This document shows positions 34,075 through 42,800 of a DNA stretch of 64,000 bases, in pieces. The notes under the pieces were generated by a model. It did no database searches, was not told the DNA's origin, and worked only from the letters and a program-made list of their open reading frames with translations. Made by a program: the position numbers and the translations under genes. Source of the DNA: JALZCH01 sp036387135 (GTDB taxonomy: Bacteria > Acidobacteriota > Blastocatellia > Pyrinomonadales > Pyrinomonadaceae); assembly GCA_036387135.1 (NCBI GenBank), contig DASVUH010000078.1, forward strand, positions 62,001 through 126,000, in the 5' to 3' direction. Each line of letters begins with the position of its first letter. Within the stretch, counting starts at the first letter, position 1.

Positions 34075-34546
34075 TTGGAGAATGAGGTTATGAGAAATTG
34101 TAGATTTTTTATTTTGGTGTTCGGCAAATGATGAAATGAAAGCTCGACAGAGTCACCGCAAAATGAGCGTTGAAATTACGCGCTAAGTATCACATCAACC
34201 GGAAGCTGCAATTTGTAATTTAACCTCACCATCTATCCCCGCATAACGCCCTTTCGCAATTACTGTTGGGCTTCAGTGTTACTCAATGCAATGTGAGTCT
34301 AAAAGAGTGCGCCTTTGAAAGCATTCGCGAAACCGGCGACGACAAGACGGACGCAGCCCCGGATGCGCCTTTTCGTTACGGTAATTTTATTCGTTTATAA
34401 AGATTTATAGGTTGAGAGAAACCGAAAAATACCACAAAAAGGGTACAAAAAAACTCTGAGTTATAGTGATTCGTCTTCCGACGAGAAAGTGTACCTTTTA
34501 CCGATGATTTATCGAAAACCGATCAATTCTACGGAAGGATACAAAG
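34075..34546. other. Intergenic stretch with no recognised gene
   Basis: This is 472 nt after the TonB-dependent receptor. The only noted structure is a loose inverted pair, AAAAAGGGTACA near 34436 and TGTACCTTTTA near 34489, shortly before the DoxX-like gene. No terminator or RNA was recognised. Confidence 0.3.
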
Positions 34547-34936
34547 ATGTTCAGACTGTTTTCCAAATTTCCCGGCGGAACTGCCGGTTTAGGTTTGTTG
34601 CTGCTCCGCACGATGCTTGGAATCACGGCACTGTGGCATGGCGGAATATACCTGTTCGGAAGAGAAAATCTTACGGGTTTTGAGAAGGCGTCAGGTTTTT
34701 TGCTGGGCGTAGTCGGCGCTTCGCTTTTAGCCGGATTTCTCACACCCCTCTGCGGAACCGTTATTTCTCTCGGCGGCGCGGTATCAATTTTTTCGTCTAT
34801 TCAACGGGGAAAACTGGAAATGCCCGTCTTTTGTATCACAGTCATCTCAGCGGCGGTCATTTTGCTCGGACCGGGCGCTTTTTCAATAGACGCGCGGCTC
34901 TTCGGGCGGCGGGAAATCATTATTCCTGATCGTTAG
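34547..34936 (+). CDS. DoxX-like membrane protein
   Basis: This 129-aa membrane protein has four likely helices (LGLLLLRTMLGITALWHGG, then ASGFLLGVVGASLLAGFLTPLCG and FCITVISAAVILLGPGAF). The C-terminal signature FSIDARLFGRREIIIPD is almost identical to that of the gene at 16625. DoxX-like proteins are linked to membrane redox or quinone processes, but the role here is unknown. It starts at ATG 34547 with GGAAGGA upstream. A small hypothetical gene follows 19 nt later. Confidence 0.82.
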   Translation: MFRLFSKFPGGTAGLGLLLLRTMLGITALWHGGIYLFGRENLTGFEKASGFLLGVVGASLLAGFLTPLCGTVISLGGAVSIFSSIQRGKLEMPVFCITVISAAVILLGPGAFSIDARLFGRREIIIPDR

Positions 34937-34955
34937 CGGAAAACTTAAAAAAGAT

Positions 34956-35174
34956 ATGAGACGAATAAAAATAGTCAAAAAAGAAGCGGTCACCGGAGAA
35001 ATAAGGTCGCAGCAAACGGTTAACATCAATTTCGACCATAATTCCAGACTAGGCGACACCGTTCAAAGATGGATAGCGGATTGGCGCACGCGAAAAGAAA
35101 TTGAAAAGCAGAGCGCTTTGAACGAATTAAACCGGCTAAAAAAGACAGATACTACTTCGCGATTGACGAATTAA
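34956..35174 (+). CDS. Small hypothetical protein
   Basis: This 72-aa basic, hydrophilic protein was not recognised. It has many Lys/Arg/Asn residues, no signal peptide and no membrane helix. The C-terminal half (RTRKEIEKQSALNELNRLKK) should form an amphipathic helix. The ribosome site is weak. Support is its spacing, 19 nt after the DoxX-like gene, and the absence of a competing frame. It may be spurious. Confidence 0.4.
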   Translation: MRRIKIVKKEAVTGEIRSQQTVNINFDHNSRLGDTVQRWIADWRTRKEIEKQSALNELNRLKKTDTTSRLTN

Positions 35175-35259
35175 AGCCGAAGGTGGAATGCGTCTTGATC
35201 CCGCATTAATTCAATCTTTAGTAGCAAACAAGTGAATTATATTTTTGCGGAGACTTGGA

Positions 35260-35853
35260 ATGGAAAGTTATTTAACAAGCAAATTGTTCCTGCCGATTAT
35301 TTTAGGCACTAATCGTAAAGAGAGAAAAAGTGTCTTCGCTGCCAGGTGGCTAATGCAGGAAATGTCGAAAAACGCCGGGATTGAGACAAGATTATTCGAT
35401 GTTAGCGATTTCGCGCTCCCGCAGGATGATTACGGTACAGAAATCAAGGATGCCTTCCCCGAATGGAGAGATGCGATAACAAGAGCAGATGGATTGGTGA
35501 TTGTCTCACCGGAGTATAATCATGGCTATCCCGGCGCATTAAAAAGCGTCCTGGATTTACTGCTGAAAGAATACATACATAAAAGTGTGGCATTTGTCGG
35601 GGTTTCGGCGGGTCCCTGGGGAGGGACGAGAGTTATAGAGGCAATGGTGCCGATGGTTCGGGAATTAGGTTTAACTCCGACATTTACTGACCTTAATTTC
35701 CCACTTGTGCAAAATAAGTTTGATCAGGATGGGGCGCTTCTTGATAAAGCTTATGAGCAAAGGGTAAATGATTTCTTAAACGAGCTTATATGGATGAGCC
35801 GGGTGCTTAAATGGGGACGTGAGAATCTCCCATCTAAATATCACGAGATTTGA
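35260..35853 (+). CDS. NADPH-dependent FMN reductase family protein
   Basis: This 197-aa cytosolic flavodoxin-fold protein shows the family start LPIILGTNRKERKSVFAARWL (phosphate-binding loop), the flavin-binding motif SPEYNHGYPGALKSVLD and GVSAGPWGGTRVIE. Members reduce FMN, quinones, azo dyes or chromate with NADPH, and the physiological substrate here is unknown. The start at 35260 is preferred because GGAG lies seven bases upstream; the frame opens five codons earlier. It stands alone between short gaps. Confidence 0.9.
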   Translation: MESYLTSKLFLPIILGTNRKERKSVFAARWLMQEMSKNAGIETRLFDVSDFALPQDDYGTEIKDAFPEWRDAITRADGLVIVSPEYNHGYPGALKSVLDLLLKEYIHKSVAFVGVSAGPWGGTRVIEAMVPMVRELGLTPTFTDLNFPLVQNKFDQDGALLDKAYEQRVNDFLNELIWMSRVLKWGRENLPSKYHEI

Positions 35854-35971
35854 ATCTCAAAAGATACACCTAACAATTCATTCAATCTAAGCGAGCGTCA
35901 GACCGGCAGCAATATGCCACACTGTCGAAGGTGCTCTCAATATCGGCTCTGAAATTGGATTTTGCCGTTCT

Positions 35972-36157
35972 TTATGTGAAAAAAACATATCCACAAAGCT
36001 CTAATGGATTGCGCCACATTATTAGGAAAGACCATTCACCATCTTCAAAGAGATTTTCAACAATGCAGGTCATTTCTGCAGCAGCAAACGCTTTTCTAAA
36101 CATCTCATGAATAGCTTGTTTCCGAACCTGCCGCGTGTGCTTGAATATCGGATTCAA
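35972..36157 (-). CDS. Possible small hypothetical protein or gene fragment
   Basis: A 61-codon frame begins with TTG and has no ribosome site. The product (NPIFKHTRQVRKQAIHEMF...WRNPLELCGYVFF) was not recognised. It occupies the otherwise empty 404-nt gap at 35854-36257. It could be a decayed gene fragment or chance. Confidence 0.2.
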   Translation of the reverse strand: MNPIFKHTRQVRKQAIHEMFRKAFAAAEMTCIVENLFEDGEWSFLIMWRNPLELCGYVFFT

Positions 36158-36257
36158 TGCGTTCTGAGATTATTTTTTTGAGAGATGTGAAAATTTATTT
36201 CTCTTCGTTGTTAATAACCCGCCATCAGGCGCGTTTATATTTAGGGAAAAGAAAAAT

Positions 36258-37997
36258 ATGCTCAAAAGACGCCTGGTTTTTACAGCCCTAATTTTGTTTA
36301 TAATCGGTTTCACCGCCGCCGGCATTTCGGGACAGCAGAATACGAACGCTAAAACTCAGCCTTCTGATGACGAAGCGGCAAAGAAAGCGGATGCGTTTCT
36401 TTCTCAATGGGACAAAAACGATATGCCGGGATGCGGGGTCGGTGTGGTTAAAGACGGGAAGCTTGTTTACAAACGCGCTTTCGGAATGGCAAACCTCGAT
36501 TACGACGTTCCGAATACCACTTCGACTCTGTTTAATCTCGCTTCAGCTTCAAAACCATTTACGGCAATGAGCATCGCTCTTTTGGCACAGCAGGGAAAAT
36601 TGTCGCTCGACGATGATATTCGCAAGTACGTGCCGGAAATTCCGAAATACGACGAGACAGTCACTATCCGGCATTTGATTCATCACACCAGCGGAATCCG
36701 TGAATATCAGGCATTAGTCCTTTTCGGCGGTCTCAGCCCCGATAACGCCCTTAATGATAAAGCCGTCTTAAATTTGTTGGGGCGTCAAAAGAATATCAGT
36801 TTCAAACCGGGCGCAAAGCACCAGTATAGTAATTCCAATTATCATTTGTTGGGAATCATTGTCGCGCGCGTGAGCGGGAAATCTTTGCGGGCGTTTGCCG
36901 AGGAAAACATTTTCAAGCCTCTGGGTATGAAAAACACTATGTTTTTCGATAATCGTAATGAAGTAGTCAAAAACCGTGCGAGCGGTTATATGGTCGGTTC
37001 GGATAAAAGCATCCGCGCCCGCGCTTCATTGTTCGATCTGGTCGGCGGCGGCGGAGTTTTAACTACGGTCGAAGACTTGTATTTATGGGATCAAAATTTT
37101 TACGCGCCGAAAATCGGAAACAAAGAGTTGATTCAGCTTCTGACCACGCCGGGAACATTAAACAGCGGAGAGGAAATGGGGTACGCTTTCGGGTTGTTTC
37201 ATAACAAGTATAAAGGTCTGCCGGTAATTAAGCACAGCGGCAATATGTCCGGCTATCGCGCGCAGATCGTCTCATTTCCCGAACAAAAATTTACGGCAAT
37301 CGCATTGTGCAACAACTCTGCGATTTTTCCGAGCGTAATTGCGGAGAAGCTCGCGGACATCTATCTGGAAGGACAATTGAAACCTGATGTGCCGAGCCAA
37401 AAAAGAGTTGCGGAAACTCTGCCGCCGGCAATCGCACTGCCCGAAAAGGAAGCGCTGCGCTACGCGGGCATTTATGCAAACTTGGAGACCGGAAAGGTCT
37501 TTAAGCTCGGTCTCAAGGACGGAAAATTAATTAATAGCGGTTTGCTGCAAAACGAAATACCCGTGATGCCAGTTTCCGAAAACCGCTTGCTAGTAGTTGA
37601 GGGCGCAAATGTAACGGAGCTAAATCCCGTCTTTAACAAGTCCGGTGCAATTTCTGAAATAAAAATACTAACAAAAAGCGGAAAGCCGGACGTTTTCGTT
37701 CCCGTTAAACCGCCGTTCGATTCGCCGCAGCAATTATCCGAATACGCCGGAACTTATTACAGCGACGAGTTCGACGCGGATTACAAATTAACGCTGAAAG
37801 GCAATAATCTCGTCCTCCAGATCAGCGAAAATCTCGAACCTCAGCTCACCGCTGCATACGCCGATGTTTTCACCACTGCGAATGGGCAAATCAATCTTTC
37901 CTTTACTCGCGACGATAAAGGAAAGATTGCGGGATTTGTGTTTAATTCAGCCGCTGATGGACGTGAGGTTAAAGGAATCACTTTTAAGCGGCAGTAG
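36258..37997 (+). CDS. Exported serine hydrolase, beta-lactamase/class C-like
   Basis: This 579-aa protein has a signal peptide (about 1-25, AAGISGQQ). The beta-lactamase-like domain (about 45-380) carries catalytic SxxK in LASASKPFTAM, YxN in YSNSNYHLLG and HSGNMSGYRAQ near the third motif. Two C-terminal beta-barrel repeats follow (LRYAGIYANLETGKVFKLGLKDGK and LSEYAGTYYSDEFDADYKLTLKGNN), like those of D-aminopeptidase/EstB relatives. The group includes peptidases and esterases, so antibiotic resistance should not be assumed. It starts at ATG 36258 with an AAAAGAAAAA leader and a weak ribosome site. Confidence 0.88.
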   Translation: MLKRRLVFTALILFIIGFTAAGISGQQNTNAKTQPSDDEAAKKADAFLSQWDKNDMPGCGVGVVKDGKLVYKRAFGMANLDYDVPNTTSTLFNLASASKPFTAMSIALLAQQGKLSLDDDIRKYVPEIPKYDETVTIRHLIHHTSGIREYQALVLFGGLSPDNALNDKAVLNLLGRQKNISFKPGAKHQYSNSNYHLLGIIVARVSGKSLRAFAEENIFKPLGMKNTMFFDNRNEVVKNRASGYMVGSDKSIRARASLFDLVGGGGVLTTVEDLYLWDQNFYAPKIGNKELIQLLTTPGTLNSGEEMGYAFGLFHNKYKGLPVIKHSGNMSGYRAQIVSFPEQKFTAIALCNNSAIFPSVIAEKLADIYLEGQLKPDVPSQKRVAETLPPAIALPEKEALRYAGIYANLETGKVFKLGLKDGKLINSGLLQNEIPVMPVSENRLLVVEGANVTELNPVFNKSGAISEIKILTKSGKPDVFVPVKPPFDSPQQLSEYAGTYYSDEFDADYKLTLKGNNLVLQISENLEPQLTAAYADVFTTANGQINLSFTRDDKGKIAGFVFNSAADGREVKGITFKRQ

Positions 37998-38116
37998 AAT
38001 TATCGGCTCGCTTAAAAAGCCGGTTCTGCTCAAAAACGCTTATTGCTTGTTTTTAACAGCTATAAATTGTTGAAATTCAATTCCGGCAAAAAATAAATGA
38101 GGAGTTACACAAAAAG

Positions 38117-38734
38117 ATGAAAAGATTAAGTTTTTTAGCAGCGGCAATGGCAATTTTTGCTATCGCCGCCTTTGTTTTTTTCAATTATATCAGCCCGAAC
38201 CTTTTTAATAAACCCAGCCCGAACGAAGCTTTAGCCGTCGGCTCGACAGCGGAAAACTTTAAATTGGCTGACACGACGGGAGCTGAAAAATCATTAAACG
38301 ATTTGAAAGGCAAAAACGGCGCGATTATCGTGTTCGTGTCGGCGCAGTGTCCGGTCGTCAAACAATATAACGAGCGGATTTCCGAGTTTGCCGCCGATTT
38401 CGCGGCGAAAGGCATCAATGTCATCGGTATTAATTCCAACCATACCGAATCGCTCGGATGGGTCAAATCGCACGCCGCCGAAAAATATAAATTTCCCGTT
38501 CTGATTGATAAAGGAAACGTTCTCGCCGATAAATTAGGAGCGAGCGTAACGCCCGAAGTCTACTATCTGAACGAGAAGAACGTCCTGGTTTATCACGGCG
38601 CGATTGACAACAGCCGCGGCGGTGACAGCATCACCGAGAATTATTTACGCGACGCGGTCGAAGCGAATTTAAGCGGAAAACCGGTTGCAAAAACAACCGC
38701 GAACGCTATCGGCTGTTCTATCAAGCGTGTATAG
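38117..38734 (+). CDS. Exported redoxin (AhpC/TSA-like thioredoxin-fold protein)
   Basis: This 205-aa protein is anchored or exported by an N-terminal hydrophobic stretch (FLAAAMAIFAIAAFVFFNY). The redoxin domain runs from AVGSTAENFKLADTTG. Its active site SAQCPVVKQYNERI keeps only the first Cys. A second conserved Cys near the C-terminus (IGCSIKR) is typical of this extracytoplasmic subfamily and may be the resolving thiol. It lies 21 nt upstream of a TlpA-like gene, so the two probably form a thiol-redox pair in the envelope. Confidence 0.85.
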   Translation: MKRLSFLAAAMAIFAIAAFVFFNYISPNLFNKPSPNEALAVGSTAENFKLADTTGAEKSLNDLKGKNGAIIVFVSAQCPVVKQYNERISEFAADFAAKGINVIGINSNHTESLGWVKSHAAEKYKFPVLIDKGNVLADKLGASVTPEVYYLNEKNVLVYHGAIDNSRGGDSITENYLRDAVEANLSGKPVAKTTANAIGCSIKRV

Positions 38735-38755
38735 GCAAAGAATTAAAAGCTGCAA

Positions 38756-39361
38756 ATGAATACGAAAAAAATCTACGGCGACGAGCGGAAGCAGAGAAAC
38801 GATTTTCTTTTTCCCCGCTCGTCGTTTTTTTCTTTGGTAATTTCCGTTTTTTGTCTTTCCTTGTTTTTTTTATTCTCCTGTCAAACTCAGACGCAAAAGT
38901 CGAATAAAGAAACTCCTGCCGCGAAGACTGAAACTGTTTCAAATTTGCCGAAAGTGACGCAAATTGATGCGGCGGGTTTGAAAAATCTACTCAAACCGAA
39001 TGGCAGACCATTGCTGATAAACTTCTGGGCGACATGGTGCACGCCGTGCGTCGAGGAATTTCCCGATTTGGTTAAAATCGGCGCGGATTACAAAGGTAAA
39101 ATCGATCTGATCACAGTATCTCTGGATGAATTGTCTGAAATTAACGGTGATGTTCCGATGTTTTTGGCGCAGATGAAATCCGAATCCCCTGCTTATCTAC
39201 TAAAAACGCCGGACGAAGACGCGGCAATCGAACTCGTTTCGAAAGACTGGCAAGGCGCTTTGCCGTTTACGATTCTTTTTAACGCGCAGGGCGAAACGAT
39301 TTATTCCAAACAGGGAAAGTTTGAGACAGATGTTTTGACGGCTGAAATCGAAAAATTTTAA
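38756..39361 (+). CDS. TlpA-like thioredoxin-fold lipoprotein
   Basis: This 201-aa envelope protein has a hydrophobic signal (FSLVISVFCLSLFFLFSC) ending in a plausible lipobox Cys. The TlpA-type domain has WATWCTPCVEEFP, a complete CxxC active site, and the cis-Pro in ALPFTILFNAQG. It would reduce disulfides or pass electrons outside the cytoplasm, perhaps for the redoxin encoded just upstream. The region before the signal (KKIYGDERKQRNDFLF) is unusually long. A strong terminator follows. Confidence 0.85.
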   Translation: MNTKKIYGDERKQRNDFLFPRSSFFSLVISVFCLSLFFLFSCQTQTQKSNKETPAAKTETVSNLPKVTQIDAAGLKNLLKPNGRPLLINFWATWCTPCVEEFPDLVKIGADYKGKIDLITVSLDELSEINGDVPMFLAQMKSESPAYLLKTPDEDAAIELVSKDWQGALPFTILFNAQGETIYSKQGKFETDVLTAEIEKF

Positions 39362-39405
39362 CCGTTCAAAGCCAGATCGCCAATCTTCAAAACTATCAAC
39401 AACTT

Positions 39406-39434
39406 AAAGGCATTTTGAAAGTGCCTTTTTTGTT
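39406..39434 (+). terminator. Rho-independent terminator
   Basis: Arms AAAGGCATTT (39406-39415) and AAGTGCCTTT (39419-39428) pair around a three-base loop with one G-U pair, followed by a T-rich TTTGTTTT. It ends the redoxin/TlpA transcript. Confidence 0.85.
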
Positions 39435-39635
39435 TTACCCACGCCTTTACTTAATACCTTGAAGTGCATACTTTGAACAGGAACGGATAAAAGACGCACT
39501 GATTTGTGCCGTATCTAAACTTTTTATTGCGCTTAGGCTTTTAAATAATAACCTTGATAAAACATAAGAGGTTAAACCAAATTGTTAATGAAGATTAACC
39601 CCATTCTATTTCTCTATTAAACAGATCAATAATTC

Positions 39636-39664
39636 TTGACAAAAAAAAGCTTGTGACGTATCTT
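39636..39664 (+). promoter_or_regulatory. Promoter of the pectinase gene
   Basis: TTGACA (39636-39641), a 17-bp spacer and TATCTT (39659-39664) fit a housekeeping sigma-70-type promoter. Transcription should start near 39671, at the edge of the palindrome. The resulting 5' leader of about 155 nt (39690-39828) has no recognised riboswitch. Confidence 0.6.
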
Positions 39665-39670
39665 AATGTA

Positions 39671-39687
39671 AATTGGTTTTACCAATT
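39671..39687 (+). promoter_or_regulatory. Operator palindrome AATTGGT-TTT-ACCAATT
   Basis: This perfect 7-bp inverted repeat has a 3-bp centre, lies at the predicted transcription start and so is positioned for repression. A 15-bp version lies upstream of the receptor at 52340. The half-site resembles GntR-family hexuronate operators such as those of ExuR/UxuR (recalled knowledge). Confidence 0.6.
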
Positions 39688-39828
39688 ACAGGGTTGGTGG
39701 TTTAGTGGTCAGTCAGGTTGCGGCGCGAGACTCCTCGATAATACCCTTGCCATAGTAACTAAAACTGATTTCCCGCTGAGCGAAAACTCATCCGATCTGA
39801 AATTTATCTGAAAACTAAATATCAAATT

Positions 39829-42800
39829 ATGAAAACATTAAAGCCGTTGCTGTTAGTTCTGATTGTGTTTGCACTCATGTTCGCAGTTGCTAAGCCGTTT
39901 TTGGTAGAAGCCGCTACACAAATTGACGACACTTTTGTTGACGGAAATAGTCAGAATCAAGACCTCGCAAATAATTCTCTGCGAGTATTTAAAGGTCGCT
40001 CTGGAACGATTCGAACTGACGCTCCTGCCCCTGCCGCGCCGTCAGTGACCTTCAACACCGCCAACTCAGGCGGCGCTGAAGGTTTTTGGGCGTTTTTTAC
40101 AGACGCGGGTTCGCCGGTTACACTCGGCGTCGGCGACAGTCTTTCGGTTTCAAATACGTTTTCGCTAACTGGTTTTAATAATATTTCAGATATTCGGTTT
40201 GGAGTTTTAGACTCGAAAGGCACACGAAATACCGGGGATTTGGCAGGAGGTATGAGCGAGAACTCGTTTAGCGGCGATATAGGTTATGCACTGCAATATA
40301 ATACAGGTGGAACTAACAGCAATGCATTCACAATGTGGCGACGAAATATTCTTACCGCTACTAACGTATTTAGCGCCGGCGGTGATTTTACGGCAATATC
40401 CGGAGCGTCACCTTCTCCCGCAAGACAAAATTTAGTCAGTGATACCGTTTACACGCTGACATACAGAATTGAAAGATTAAGCGCGACAAACACGAGGCTT
40501 TCGGTATCGGTTACCGACGGCGCGTCATACAATCTGAATTATTCAGTGATTGAAGCGAGCCAAACGCCCGGCACGACTTTTGATTATTTCGCATTTCGTG
40601 TTCCAGCCAGCTATGCTCAGGCAATCAAGTTTACGAGACTGAAAATTGATTATTCGCCGGCAGCGCCAATTATCAACAGCCAGCCAGGTCCGACAAATCA
40701 AACTGTTCCGGTCGGCAGCAATGTCACAATGTCAGTGGGAGCAACCGGTAACGATTTGTCTTACCAATGGCGAAAAAATGATAATCCGATAACCGCTAAT
40801 GCTTCAGCCGCGACGCCGACTCTCCAACTGACAAATCTGCAAACGGGAGATTCAGGAGCTTACGACGTTGTTGTTAGGAATCCGGGCGGAAGCGTATCGA
40901 GCAACAGAGTTTTATTAACCGTTACGGACGGTTCGGTCGAACCTGCGCCAATTATTACTCAACAGCCACAAAACACTGTCGCAACTGTGAATTCGCCCGC
41001 TTCTTTATCGGTGACGGCAAATGGTAACGGATTGTTTTATCAGTGGTTTAAAAATGGGGCGCTGATTAGCGGAGCGACAAGCTCGACGCTGAATTTTGCG
41101 AGCGCGCAAATCTCAGACGACGCCGATTACACCGTAACGGTGAGCAACGGAGGCGGCAGCGCGACAAGCAATCCGGCTCGCTTGAATGTCGTTTCAACAA
41201 TGGGAGTTGCGGCTGTCGAGCCTTTAAACAGCAGCGCAAATATTTGCACGGACACTCCGCTTCGATTGACTTTTAATCAAACGCCGTTAGTCGGTAATTT
41301 TGGAAAAATCCGCATTTTTAAAGCCGACGGCGCTTTGGTTGATACGATTGATATGGCTTCCGCCGCGCAAAGTAAAAACATCGGCGGCAACAATTTCAAT
41401 TACTACCCGATTCTGATAAACGGCAACACGGCTTCGATTTATCCGCACGCGCATCTTGCTTACAACACAACTTATTACATCACAATCGAGCCGGGCGTCC
41501 TCAAAGATGCCGCAGGCGCGCCGTTTGCAGGATTTACGAATCCTAACACTTTGCGTTTTACGACCAAAGCGACTGCGCCCGCGACAAACTCGAATGTTTT
41601 GACGGTCGCGGCGAACGGTAGCGGCGATTTTTGCACTGTGCAGGGCGCGGTTGATTTTGTTCCCGCAAACAACGCACAGAGAGTTATCATTGACGTTCGC
41701 AACGGTACTCACACGGGCATCGTTTACATTCCTTCAAACAAACCGTTTATTACCGTTCGCGGAGAAAGCCGCAACGGAGCGGTGCTTCAATATCCCAATA
41801 ACAATAACCTTAATCCGAGCACCGTCGGACGCGCGATGTTTGGCGTCGAAGCTGCCGATTTCAATCTCGAAAATATCACTCTTCATAACACGACGCCGCA
41901 AGGCGGCTCGCAAGCCGAAGCGCTCCGTACAAACGGCGCGCGCGCTTCGCTAATTCGCGTCAATCTAAAAAGTTTTCAAGATACTTTGCTCACACAAAAA
42001 TCTGCTTTCATCACCGACAGCTACATCGAAGGCGACGTTGATTTTATGTGGGGCAACGGCGCAACTTATTTCAAAAATACCGAGCTGAAAATGCTCCGCG
42101 AAAATCTCGGTTATTACACGCAGATTCGCAACAATTCTTTGACCAGCGGCAACGTTTACGTCAATTGCCGTTTGACCAAAGGCGAAGGCGTGACAAACGG
42201 CAGTTATCTGTCGCGTATTGACCCGGATCAATTCCCCTATAGTCAGGTCGTCTTTATTGATACGGCGATGGACTCGCACATCCGCCCAGACGCCTGGCGA
42301 TTCGACGATAACGACCGGAATGGATTCTCGAACCCGCTCACGCAGGCTGGCTATCCGAACATTAGATTCTGGGAATACAACACCAGAGATTTAAACAATG
42401 TGCCGACCGATGTCAGCCAGAGGCATCCGATTTCGCGCCAAATCACTGCGGCGGAAGCCGATTTCTGGCGCAATCCGGCTAACGTCATCGGCTATACGCC
42501 TCAGGAGAAATTAACGGCTCTGGTCGCGCTCTCGAATTTGACGCACAACTTTGACGGCTCGCCTAAAGCCGCCACAGCGACAACAAATCCGACCGGGTTG
42601 AATGTTTCGCTTACTTATAACGGTTCGTCAACACCGCCGGTTAACGCCGGAACATACACGGTGGTGGCGACTGTACAAGATGCAAATTATCAAGGGATTT
42701 CGAGCGGAACGTTGGTTATCAATCCCGCTCCGGCGGCGGCAATCTCGCTCGGTAATTTAAACCACGTTTACAACGGATCGCCGAAAGAAGCCACCGCAAT

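Noticed and set aside
35854..36257. Possible insertion-sequence remnant
   Set aside because: No terminal inverted repeats, target duplication or transposase motifs are visible.
36258..37997. Serine beta-lactamase as an antibiotic-resistance gene
   Set aside because: C-terminal barrel repeats and long divergent sequence fit peptidase/esterase relatives; resistance is unsupported.
39690..39828. 5' leader of the pectinase considered as tRNA or riboswitch
   Set aside because: GGTTTAGTGGTC resembles part of a tRNA D-arm, but no cloverleaf, acceptor stem or known riboswitch core can be formed.
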